Below, in pieces: positions 34,254-42,642 of a DNA stretch of 64,000 nucleotides; the first letter of the stretch is position 1, and every line of letters starts with the position of its first letter. The notes under the pieces were generated by a model. The model did not search any database and was not told the DNA's origin. It saw only the letters and a program-made list of their open reading frames with translations. Origin of the DNA: Deltaproteobacteria bacterium (GTDB taxonomy: Bacteria; Myxococcota_A; Polyangia; Polyangiales; Ga0077539); assembly GCA_016704445.1 (NCBI GenBank), contig JADJAE010000025.1, positions 1-64,000 of the forward strand. The letters are read 5' to 3'. The position numbers and the translations under genes were made by a program.

Positions 34254-35906
34254 CTAATGCAACGCGGGTGGCGCGGGGGAGGATCCTTCGGCGAGCGCGG
34301 GGCGCGGTCGGAGGTTCAGTCGGAGGATGGCGCGCCATCGCTCCGGCGAGAAGAGCGAGGCCCTCGTCGCGAGCTGGACGTCGTCGTAGAGGGCCCGCTG
34401 GGCCGGGTCGGTGATCTCGTTTCTCCCGCTCCGCAAGGACGCGCTGTAGCGGCTCGGGATCTCGTGGATCATGTGCCCGGGCCGCAGCGATCGCCCGACG
34501 ATGGGGAGCCGCGCCACGAACGGATCCGCGATCCCGAAGTCGTCGATGACGATCTGGTCGAGGCGCGCGAAGTAGGCGAAGTAGCCGATGTTGGGCGTGA
34601 TCGTCAGGCCCATCTCCGACCCGGCGAACCGCCGCCCGAAGCTGGAGAAGGGGTGCTGGGGGAACGGCTCGCCCGGGGCGGCGCGGGCCCACGCCAGGAC
34701 AGAACTCCCGTGGTAGTACCACCTGAATTCGTCCGCGATTCCGCTGCTGGGAAGGATCGCTATGGTGCTGGCGTCGCTGAAGCTCCGCCGGCAGGGCACG
34801 TTCGGATTGGCGAGGTTGTACCCGACCAGGAGGGCCGCGGCGGAGGCGCCCGCGACCTTCGCACGCGCGGCCAACAACCGCAGTTGTCCGATGGGCCAGA
34901 GGGACGCCACCAGCGCCGCGGTGAAGAAGCGGCCGCTCATGAAGTCGCCGCCGATGTACAGCACGTAGAGCAGGTTGCACGCGATCCCTGCCGCGACGCT
35001 GCGGCCCACGGCGTCCCGGCGCGAGGCGCCCGCGACGAGGCCGGCGCACACCACCGGGAGCGTCAGCGGGTCGAGCTGCAGGGAGTCGCGGAAGTACCGG
35101 ATCCCCTGCGCCCACATCACCCCGTGGGGTAGCCCGTGCGCGAGCTTGGCGTAGGCCGTGTTGGGGAAGGGGAAGCCGTAGTAGACGACGCTGAAGAGCG
35201 TCCAGGCGAGGAAGGGAGACAGCCCCACGATCGTGGCCCGCAGGAGCGCGGCGCGAGGCGCCTCGCGGTGGCAGAACATCCACCACGCCCACGGGGCGGC
35301 GAGCAGCGTCGCGAGGTCGTGACGGCAGGTGAGCGCGAGGCCGAAGGCGAGCGTCAACCGCGTCGCCTTCCGCGGCACGTCGGCGGCCTCCGCGGGCGAC
35401 CCGAGGAGGGTCAGGAACGTGGCTACCAGGAAGGTGGAGAGGGGGCTCTCCAGTCCCGACACGGTGTAGTCCACGAAGGCCTTCGACGACAGGAGGGCTC
35501 CCACCGCGAGCAGCCATGCGGCCTCGGTGACGAAGAAGCGCCGCAGCCGCCAGACGGTCGCGAGCACGAACGCCAGCGAGGTCGCGAGGGCGGCGAGGTA
35601 CATGTCCCTCAGCAGGGCCCGCGCCACGGACACGAGGAGGAACCACAGCGGGTGCGTGAAGACCTGGGCGCGCTCGTGGGGGTTCCAGCGCGGTCCGTGG
35701 CCCGCCAGGAGCTGCTCGACGCTGCGGAACGTGATGTACGCGTCGTCCGCGGCCCACGCGTTCTTCAGCGAGAGCGCCGCGACGGCGAGCAGGACGCCGG
35801 CCGCCAGGGGGTTGAACGCCCGGCGGGGCGCGACGGGCCTGGCTGGCGTCGCCGGGGGAGACGCCGGCGGGCCTCGTCGCCGAAATCGCAGTGCCGATCC
35901 TGCCAT
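34254..35906 (-). CDS. AftB-like GT-C membrane glycosyltransferase (copy B)
   Basis: 550 residues. Acidic pair D53-D54 in WAADDAYITFRSVEQLLAGH, then NPHERAQVFTHPLWF and later YYGFPFPNTAYAKL: the same signature as copy A at 31072-32688, to which it is closely similar in both membrane and C-terminal parts (GYFAYFARLDQIVIDDFGIADPFVARLP, then PAQRALYDDV near the end). Copies A and B are in inverted orientation around the tandem DsbA-like gene. About ten membrane segments. The stop is 65 bp upstream of the dsbA-like start, so the two minus-strand genes may be co-transcribed. Sugar donor presumably a polyprenyl-phosphate pentose or hexose (family inference). Confidence 0.78.
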   Translation of the reverse strand: MAGSALRFRRRGPPASPPATPARPVAPRRAFNPLAAGVLLAVAALSLKNAWAADDAYITFRSVEQLLAGHGPRWNPHERAQVFTHPLWFLLVSVARALLRDMYLAALATSLAFVLATVWRLRRFFVTEAAWLLAVGALLSSKAFVDYTVSGLESPLSTFLVATFLTLLGSPAEAADVPRKATRLTLAFGLALTCRHDLATLLAAPWAWWMFCHREAPRAALLRATIVGLSPFLAWTLFSVVYYGFPFPNTAYAKLAHGLPHGVMWAQGIRYFRDSLQLDPLTLPVVCAGLVAGASRRDAVGRSVAAGIACNLLYVLYIGGDFMSGRFFTAALVASLWPIGQLRLLAARAKVAGASAAALLVGYNLANPNVPCRRSFSDASTIAILPSSGIADEFRWYYHGSSVLAWARAAPGEPFPQHPFSSFGRRFAGSEMGLTITPNIGYFAYFARLDQIVIDDFGIADPFVARLPIVGRSLRPGHMIHEIPSRYSASLRSGRNEITDPAQRALYDDVQLATRASLFSPERWRAILRLNLRPRPALAEGSSPAPPALH

Positions 35907-36023
35907 GGGCGGTCGGTCGATCCTACGCGCTCGCCCCGCGTCGATGGGGTGACGCGGGGTGCACGAAGCGGGGTGGGGTTTTGGGGCGAGGCTCTACACG
36001 CACGATCGGATTTCCATCCGTTG

Positions 36024-37309
36024 TCAGGGCTTCACGCGCCATCCGACCCGGTGCAGGGTCGGCAGCAGGAGCAGGGCGGACCAGAAGATGACGCCCTTCC
36101 GCATGTACCAGTCCTCGCCGACCCACTCGAAGAAGGTGAGGCTCGACAGGGCCGCGGAGGCGATCACGGGGGCCAGCAGGAGGGCGGTCCTCGCCGCCGG
36201 TCGCTCCCGGTTCTCCAGCGCGACGACGGCGGCGAAGGCCTGCACGAGCGGGAGCCACGCGTACGAGTGCAGCCAGGAGGTTCCGACGAGGAACGGCAGC
36301 GTGGAGAACAGGAGCGCGGCCGACCAGTAGGGCTCGTGCTCCACGCCGGCCCGCACGAGGCGGCGCAGCAGCAGGGCGTTGGACGCCACCAGGCACAGCG
36401 AGGCGACCTGGAGCACGCGGAAGAGCGCCGAGCCCTCTGCCGCGCGACCCGTGAGGAGGAGGGAGACGACGTTGGGGCCGTAGTACGCGAACCCGGACGT
36501 GCGGCCGAGGGTCTCGACGTGGGCGAAGGCTCCCGCGTAGAAGCGCACGGTCGCTGCGGCGCCCAGGACGCCCACCGGGAGGAGGACCATGCAGGCGGCG
36601 GTGACGGCGGCGCAGCGGGCGAGCGCCTTGAGGTCGCGCTTGAAGAGGAGCGGCAGGGCGAAGACCAGGGGGTAGACCTTGATGGAGATCGCGCCGCCCA
36701 GCAGGAGCGCGCTGGCGGTGCGGTGTCCCTTCGCGTGGAGCAGGAGCGCGCCGAGGACGAGGACGGTGATCAGGACGCTCACCTGCCCCCAGTAGAAGTT
36801 GGAGAGGATGGGCATGCCCCCGACGAGCAGCACGCCGTAGGCGAGCGCCGCGGCCCTCCGTCGCCGGAACAGGCCGACGAGCGGGACGACGAGCAGCGCG
36901 ACGGTGCTCGCCGTCACGACGGCGGCCCAGAGGTAGATCGACGCCCGCCACCCGGCAGACATCACGACGCGCATCAGGAGCGCGAACGGCGGCGGGTAGA
37001 GGAACCCGCCGAGGCGCTCGGTGGAGCGGAGGAGCAGGTCGCCCTGAGGGAGGTAGAAGCGCACGGCGTCGCAGAACAGCAGGGGATCGCCCATGGGATC
37101 GCGGCAGCCGTGCGACGAGGTCGCCGCGGCGAAGCCGGTGAGGGAGCCCCACTTCCAGGCGTTCGTGAGCAGGAGGGCGGTCGCCACGCCACGGCGAGGG
37201 CGCCGGCGACGTTGGCCCACGGTCCGGTCGGGGTGTCGGTTTGGCGGTCGCCGCCGGGGCGAGGGCCGTGGGGGCAGCCCTTCGCCGGGTGCGGCGATCG
37301 ACCTGACAT
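36024..37309 (-). pseudogene. GT87/DUF2029 polytopic glycosyltransferase, frameshifted by a 5-bp duplication
   Basis: About nine membrane segments with GGFLYPPPFALLMRV, NFYWGQVSVLITVLVLG and GGAISIKVYPLVFALPLLFK, the signature of GT87 (DUF2029) polyprenyl-phosphate-mannose type enzymes. The body is nearly identical to the next gene upstream on the same strand (37363-38688). The N-terminus is broken: GCCAC occurs twice in a row at 37183-37192. Removing one copy joins MSGRSPHPAKG...ANVAGALAVA in frame to TALLLTNAWKWGSL and gives 426 residues from ATG 37309. As sequenced, only a shorter frame from 37220 is open. A slippage or assembly error is possible. Confidence 0.78.
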
Positions 37310-37362
37310 CCGTGCGCGCGGTTCGCGTGCGCCTTGCGATGCTTTCACGGGTTGAGCCCCAC

Positions 37363-38688
37363 TCAGCTTCGGTCTGGTCCGACCGCCGTCGCGCGGGGGG
37401 TGCGCCATCCGACCCAATGCAGGGTCGGCAGCAGGAGCAGGGCGGACCAGAAGATGACGCCCTTCCGCATGTACCAGTCCTCGCCGACCCACTCGAAGAA
37501 GGTGAGGCTCGACAGGGCCGCGGAGGCGATCACGGGGGCCAGCAGGAGGGCGGTCCTCGCCGCCGGTCGCTCCCGGCTCTCCAGCGCGACGACGACGGCG
37601 AAGGCCTGCACGAGCGGGAGCCACGCGTACGAGTGCAGCCACGACGTGCGCACGAGGAACGGCAGCGTGGTGAACAAGAGCGCGGCTGACCAGTAGGGCT
37701 CGTGCTCCACCCGGGCCCGGACGAGGCGGTGCAGCAGCAGGACGTTGGACGCCACCAGGCACAGCGAGGCGACCTGGAGCACGCGGAAGAGCAGCGAGCG
37801 TTCGTCCACGTCGCCCGTGAGGAGGAGGGAGACGACGTTGGGGCCGTAGTGCGCGAACAGGGTCGAGCGGCCCGCCCGCTCGATGTGGGCGAAGGCTCCC
37901 GCGTAGAAGCGCACGGTCGCTGCGGCGCCCAGGACGCCCACCGGGAGGAGGACCATGCAGGCGGCGGTGACGGCGGCGCAGCGGGCGAGCGCCTTGAGGT
38001 CGCGCTTGAAGAGGAGCGGCAGGACGAAGATCAGGGGGTAGACCTTGATGGAGATCGCGCCGCCGAGGAGGAGCGCGCTGGCGGTGCGGTGTCCCTTCGC
38101 GTGGAGCAGGAGCGCGCCGAGGACGAGGACGGTGATCAGGACGCTCACCTGCCCCCAGTAGAAGTTGGAGAGGATGGGCATCCCCCCGACGAGCAGCACG
38201 CCGTAGGCGAGCGCCGCGGCCCTCCGTCGCCGGAACAGGCCGACGAGCGGGACGACCAGCAGCGCGACGGTGCTCGCCGTCACGACGGCGGCCCAGAGGT
38301 AGATCGACGCCCGCCACCCGGCCGACACCACGACGCGCATCAGGAGCGCGAACGGCGGCGGATAGATGAAGCCCTCCAGGCGCTCGGTGGAGCGGAAGAG
38401 CCGGTCGCCCTGCGGGAGGTAGAAGCGCACGGCGTCGCAGAACAGCAGCCGGCCGCCGACGGGGTCACGGCAGCCGCCGACGTGGGTCGCCGCGGCGAAT
38501 CCGGAGAGGGAGCCCCACTTCCAGGCGTTCGAGGCCAACAACGCCGCGGCTACGGCGAGGCTGCCTGCGAGGTTGGCCCAACCACCGACCGAGAGGCTGC
38601 CTGCCAGGGCCACCGGGGGCGCCCGGTGCTCGCGTCGCGCAGGCCTCGAAGCGGTTGGCGAAGCAGGCCGGGAGCGGTTTCGTCGCAT
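37363..38688 (-). CDS. GT87/DUF2029 polytopic glycosyltransferase, intact duplicate
   Basis: 441 residues from ATG 38688 (MRRNRSRPASPTASRP...). About nine membrane segments, with EGFIYPPPFALLMRVVVSAG, WGQVSVLITVLVLGALLLHA and SIKVYPLIFVLPLLFKRDLK. Family members transfer mannose or related sugars from polyprenyl phosphate (GT87, established for mycobacterial PimE). Tandem duplicate of 36024-37309: about 1 kb of the two genes is almost the same at DNA level, while start regions differ. The start region is instead shared with the unrelated gene at 45447-47372. GGAGGT lies about 20 bp upstream of the ATG, farther than usual. Divergent from the AftB-like gene that begins near 38816. Confidence 0.82.
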   Translation of the reverse strand: MRRNRSRPASPTASRPARREHRAPPVALAGSLSVGGWANLAGSLAVAAALLASNAWKWGSLSGFAAATHVGGCRDPVGGRLLFCDAVRFYLPQGDRLFRSTERLEGFIYPPPFALLMRVVVSAGWRASIYLWAAVVTASTVALLVVPLVGLFRRRRAAALAYGVLLVGGMPILSNFYWGQVSVLITVLVLGALLLHAKGHRTASALLLGGAISIKVYPLIFVLPLLFKRDLKALARCAAVTAACMVLLPVGVLGAAATVRFYAGAFAHIERAGRSTLFAHYGPNVVSLLLTGDVDERSLLFRVLQVASLCLVASNVLLLHRLVRARVEHEPYWSAALLFTTLPFLVRTSWLHSYAWLPLVQAFAVVVALESRERPAARTALLLAPVIASAALSSLTFFEWVGEDWYMRKGVIFWSALLLLPTLHWVGWRTPRATAVGPDRS

Positions 38689-38714
38689 ATTGGAAGCACC
38701 GAAAGTACCTCCTT
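38644..38714 (-). promoter_or_regulatory. Conserved ~70-bp start-region segment, copy 1
   Basis: On the plus strand this reads CCTCGAAGCGGTTGGCGAAG and onwards through the GT87 start codon (38686-38688) into the upstream region. It matches 47327-47400, the start region of a GT39/TPR gene, at roughly 85% over about 70 bp, although the two encoded proteins are unrelated beyond this point. Conservation continues upstream of the ATG (GGTGCTTCCAAT versus GGGGCTTCCAGT). It could be a shared leader, regulatory site or recombination seam. Confidence 0.5.
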
Positions 38715-38815
38715 CGCGGGTGCCCGTTGGCGCTGGTCGGTTGAAGCGGGTGCAGGCCGACCCGGGCGCCACCCGAGGCTTGAGACGCGCGGGCTTCCGC
38801 GATAGAGAAGCGGCA

Positions 38816-40513
38816 GTGCGGAGAGGCGAATTCCGGGCGACCGCGTCACGCAAGCGACGCGCCCAGCGCGCCCCCACCACGGCCCCGCGCGCGGCTCCCT
38901 CTTCGGAGAAGTCCGGGTGGCTAGTCCTGGCGCTGGCGGTGCCGGCGCTGGGCTGGCTCGGCTCCCGCGCGTCCTACTTCAGCGCCTGGATGGACGACGA
39001 CGCCTTCATCTCGTTCCGCTACGCGCGGAACCTGGTGGGGGGCATGGGCCTCGTCTTCAACCCGGGTGAGCGGGTGGAGGGGTACTCGAACTTCCTCTGG
39101 ACCGTCCTCCTCGCGGCCTTCCACCGCGTCGGCTTCGGGATCCCGGAGACCGCGCGCGTCCTGGGCTGTCTCTTCTCGCTTCTGACGATCGTCCTGCTCC
39201 TGGTGTGGGGCCCCCGGCTCCTCCCGACGCCGCGCGGGGGCGGCGGGGCGATCCCCCGGTGGCTGGGCGCGCTCGCGGCCCTGCTCCTCTGCACCTCCGA
39301 GACCTGGGCCGTCTGGGCGGTCGGCGGGCTCGAGAACGAGTTCGGCGCGTTCCTCGTCCTGTGCGCGTTCCTGGCCTACTTCCGGTCCCTGGAGGGCCCG
39401 GCGCCCGCGACGGCGCCCCTCGTCGCGTCGGGGACGGCGTGCGCGCTCGCGGCCATGACCCACCCGTCGTACGCGCTCTTCGGCGCGCTCCTCGGCGCGC
39501 ACCTCCTCGTGGCGACCGCGCGCGGGAGGGGTGGCCCCCGCGCGCTGGCGGCGTTCGCGGGGCCCATCGTCGCCGTCGCGCTGCCCTACGGTGCGTGGAA
39601 GCTCGCGTACTACGGCCACCTGCTCCCGAACACCTTCCGCGCCAAGGTGGCGATGACCCCGGCGGTGATCTTCCGCGGAGGGCGCTACTTCCGCGACGCG
39701 CTCCTGGCCTTCCCGCTGCCCTTCCTGGCGCTGGTCCTGCTCCCGCCGGCCATGCTCTTCACGCGCGTCCGCGACGCGCGGGTGTGGCTCATCGCGGCGG
39801 CGGTGGTGGGCTACTGCGCCTACGGCCTCTCGATCGGCGGCGAGGTCTTCCCGGCGTTCCGCCTACTGGTGGTCCTCCTGCCCCTGCTCTTCATCCTGGT
39901 GCAGTACGCGGTGGGGCTCGTCGTCCGGTCGTTCCGTGGGGCGACGTCGCGGGGCGTCGCGGGGGTGACGCTCCTGGCCGCCGCGCTGGTCGTGGTCTCC
40001 GAGCGCGGCTACCGCGCCCCGCGCGTCCGCGTCCTCGACCCCGCCATCGAGCAGGACCTCTTCTCGCTGATCCGCGCCTCGGCGCGCACGCTCAAGCGGG
40101 AGTTCCCGCCCGACACGCTCTACGCCTACTCGGGCGCCGGGGTCATCGCGTACGAGACGGGCTTCCGTTTCATCGACACGCTCGGGCTGACGGACGCCCA
40201 CATAGCCTCGATGGCGATCCCGGACGCCGGCTCCGGCGACGCCGGCCACGAGAAGGGCGACGGGCGCTACGTCCTCGGGCGCAACCCCGATGTGGTCCAG
40301 TTCTCGATCCACTCGTTCTCCGCCATCCTGCGGACCGAGTACGAGCTCATCACGCTGCCGGAGTTCCGCCGCCGCTACCGGCGGGTGCTCCTGGCCTTCC
40401 CCTTCACGCCGCGCGGGGGCGCGACGCGGACGGTCGAGCTGCCCCTTTTCGTGCGCCGCGACCTGCTGCCGCGCCCGGGCCTTCAACTGGTCGCGGGCGA
40501 ACCCCCGCCCTGA
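38816..40513 (+). CDS. AftB-like GT-C membrane glycosyltransferase (copy C)
   Basis: 565 residues from GTG 38816, chosen because AGAGAAG lies just upstream. The longer frame back to 38573 would overlap the divergent GT87 gene. Signature: acidic triplet D60-D62 in SAWMDDDAFISFRYARNLVG, then FNPGERVEGYSNFLWTVLL, the classical AftB/GT89-like first loop. It is closer to the mycobacterial consensus than copies A and B. A YYGHLLPNTFRAK motif follows, then about ten membrane segments. The soluble C-terminal domain has YSGAGVIAYETGFRFIDTLGLTD and PDVVQFSIHSF. It ends 7 bp from the convergent stop of the next gene. Confidence 0.78.
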   Translation: MRRGEFRATASRKRRAQRAPTTAPRAAPSSEKSGWLVLALAVPALGWLGSRASYFSAWMDDDAFISFRYARNLVGGMGLVFNPGERVEGYSNFLWTVLLAAFHRVGFGIPETARVLGCLFSLLTIVLLLVWGPRLLPTPRGGGGAIPRWLGALAALLLCTSETWAVWAVGGLENEFGAFLVLCAFLAYFRSLEGPAPATAPLVASGTACALAAMTHPSYALFGALLGAHLLVATARGRGGPRALAAFAGPIVAVALPYGAWKLAYYGHLLPNTFRAKVAMTPAVIFRGGRYFRDALLAFPLPFLALVLLPPAMLFTRVRDARVWLIAAAVVGYCAYGLSIGGEVFPAFRLLVVLLPLLFILVQYAVGLVVRSFRGATSRGVAGVTLLAAALVVVSERGYRAPRVRVLDPAIEQDLFSLIRASARTLKREFPPDTLYAYSGAGVIAYETGFRFIDTLGLTDAHIASMAIPDAGSGDAGHEKGDGRYVLGRNPDVVQFSIHSFSAILRTEYELITLPEFRRRYRRVLLAFPFTPRGGATRTVELPLFVRRDLLPRPGLQLVAGEPPP

Positions 40514-40520
40514 CGGAAGA

Positions 40521-42614
40521 TCACGGCAGCGCTTCGGAGAAGGTCCAGAGCGGCTGGGACCCGTCGCGGGGCTGTACCCTCACCTGGCCGCTGAGCCACG
40601 CGCGCTCCAGCGGCCTCACGAGCGTGCCCCGCTGGAGCAGGACGTTCACCCGCGAGTCGTGGAGGATCACCCGCGCCACCTCGGGGGAGTCCCACGCGAT
40701 GATGCGCAGCGCGCGCGTCAGCCCGTCGCGGGAAGGGTTGCCGAACACGTCCCCCTGGACGGCGACCCAGCCCTGGCTCGCCGCCTCCTCGGGCGTCGGC
40801 ACGGGCTCCAGGCTGTAGACCTGGTCCGGCGCGGGCGGCCACGTCCCGCTCTCGCAGTCCACGACGTCCGCCGCGGTCAGCGGGCGCTCGCGCGTGCGGA
40901 AGGAGATGCTCTCGAACATGTGCATGGCCGTCGGCCGGAAGCAGGCCACGTAGCCCGGCGGCGGCGCGCGGTCGTGGGCCATCTTGTGGAAGAGCACCTG
41001 CCGCACCGGCATGTGCGCGATGACGCGGTCGTTGAGGCCGCCGATGTCGATGACGTTGTACCGCGGCATCCGCCACGAGACGACGCCCGGCGAGCCCGTC
41101 ACCACCACCGGGAACGAGTCCCTCGGCGGCCGCTCGTCGCGGCGGTCGGGGATCGTCCTCTGGAGGAATTGGTAGAAGACCTTGTGCTCCTGGTGGCGGT
41201 TGCAGATGTGCCGCGGGATCAGCCAGGACTGCAGGTCGTCGAAGACCTCGACGTAGGGCCGCAGCGGGGCCGGGAAGCGCGGCGCGACGCGGGCCATCAG
41301 GATGTGCGTCTCGGCGCGGGTCGTGAGATCCCGCGTGGCGTGCCAGTGCGTCCAGGGGATGGGCAGGGACAGCAGCACGACGGCGAGGGAGGCCGCCAGC
41401 GCGCGGGACGGCCGCAAGTCGAGGCGCCCCAGCAGCCACATGACCGACAGGAATAGCGGCGGCAGCAGGTAGCTGAAGACGCGGTACTCGAAGTGGTCGC
41501 CGCCGACGCGCAGCGTGTAGTAGGCGACGTGTGCGAGCACCGTCGCCGTGGCGACGACGGGCCCCAGCGCCCCGGCCCCCTGCGGCGCGGGGCGCAGCAG
41601 CCACGCGAGGTTGCGCCCGCGCGCCAGCCAGGCGCGGTGCCGCCAGGCGACGGCGGCCGCCAGCAGGGCCCAGGTCCAGAGCGAGTACTCCACCGCGAAG
41701 GACAGCAGGTAGCGGACGCCCGCCTCGGGCCACGCGCCGGAGACCTTGGCGTAGTAGGTGTTGGGGAGCCAGAGGCCGTAGACGCTCCGGCGCCAGAGCA
41801 GGTGCACGGCGACGCCAGCGAGCGGGGAGAGGCAGGCGAGCTGGCGCGGGGTGACGCGGCGGTCGAGGGCGAAGGCGACGGCGGCGGCGGCGAGTGTCGC
41901 GGCGACGAGCAGCAGGCCGTCGGGCCGGGTGAGGCAGACCAGCGTGGCGCTGGCGGAGGTGGCGAGCAGCCAGCGCGGTGACGCCTGGGGGAACCGCACG
42001 CAGCTCGCGACCCAGAGCATGCAGAGCAGGTTGAACATCGCGGTCTCCAGCCCGGAGCTGGTCCACGCCAGGAAGGTGCGGTTGGCGACCACGGCCAGGA
42101 GCGCGAGCGCCGCCAGCGGCACGCGCAGGGGTTCGAGCCGGGGCGCGAGGCGCATCCGCAGCGCGCACCAGAGGGCAACGCCGAGCGTGGCGTAGCCGCA
42201 GAGCAGCAGGATCGTGTTGGATGACCTGGGCGGCGCGACGCCGGTGAGCCGCCAGACGAGGTCGAGCGCCGCCACGAAGAGGAAGCTCGTGTAGCCCTCG
42301 ACAGGCCGGAAGGGCGGCGGGTTCCAGACGTACCCGTGACCCAGCAGGCTGTTCTCGACGTAGTGGAACGCGATGTGCGCGTCGTCGGTCTGGAACCAGA
42401 ACAGCCGCCAGCCGAGGTAGAGCCCCGGGATGAGCGCCGCGAGCAGCGCGGCCCCGGCCGCCCGGAGCAGCGCGGACGGTGGCGCGGGCGCCGGCGGTGC
42501 CTCGGGGGGGAGTGGGTCGGCGGGGGGCGCGGGGCGCCGTCCGACGGCGGCGCGGGCGGGCTTCACGTCGCGCCGGGGCGCCCCCAGCGAGGTGCGGCGC
42601 TTCAGGGGAGGCAT
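40521..42614 (-). CDS. AftB-like GT-C membrane glycosyltransferase with long C-terminal domain (copy D)
   Basis: 697 residues. Pro-rich cytoplasmic N-terminus, then about ten membrane segments. Acidic pair D77-D78 in WFQTDDAHIAFHYVENSLLG is followed by a Pro-rich NPPPFRPVEGYTSFLF version of the ERVEGYxN loop. WLPNTYYAKV corresponds to the NTxxAK motif. The C-terminal ~250 residues (from about TTRAETHILMARVA) form a soluble domain with NVIDIGGLNDRVIAHMP and GYVACFRPTAMHMFE. This tail is longer than in copies A-C. The stop is 28 bp from the pseudokinase start on the same strand, so the two are probably one transcript. Confidence 0.77.
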   Translation of the reverse strand: MPPLKRRTSLGAPRRDVKPARAAVGRRPAPPADPLPPEAPPAPAPPSALLRAAGAALLAALIPGLYLGWRLFWFQTDDAHIAFHYVENSLLGHGYVWNPPPFRPVEGYTSFLFVAALDLVWRLTGVAPPRSSNTILLLCGYATLGVALWCALRMRLAPRLEPLRVPLAALALLAVVANRTFLAWTSSGLETAMFNLLCMLWVASCVRFPQASPRWLLATSASATLVCLTRPDGLLLVAATLAAAAVAFALDRRVTPRQLACLSPLAGVAVHLLWRRSVYGLWLPNTYYAKVSGAWPEAGVRYLLSFAVEYSLWTWALLAAAVAWRHRAWLARGRNLAWLLRPAPQGAGALGPVVATATVLAHVAYYTLRVGGDHFEYRVFSYLLPPLFLSVMWLLGRLDLRPSRALAASLAVVLLSLPIPWTHWHATRDLTTRAETHILMARVAPRFPAPLRPYVEVFDDLQSWLIPRHICNRHQEHKVFYQFLQRTIPDRRDERPPRDSFPVVVTGSPGVVSWRMPRYNVIDIGGLNDRVIAHMPVRQVLFHKMAHDRAPPPGYVACFRPTAMHMFESISFRTRERPLTAADVVDCESGTWPPAPDQVYSLEPVPTPEEAASQGWVAVQGDVFGNPSRDGLTRALRIIAWDSPEVARVILHDSRVNVLLQRGTLVRPLERAWLSGQVRVQPRDGSQPLWTFSEALP

Positions 42615-42642
42615 GGCCCCGCCAGGGCCGCCGCGCTGCGGG

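Noticed and set aside
35136..37355. 739-codon plus-strand frame antisense to the GT-C/GT87 genes
   Set aside because: Highly charged low-complexity product with no family match; the opposite strand encodes membrane segments and GT motifs.
38573..38815. Longer N-terminus for the AftB-like gene beginning at 38573
   Set aside because: It would overlap the divergent GT87 gene's start region, and the extra residues are Arg-rich; GTG 38816 with AGAGAAG upstream fits better.
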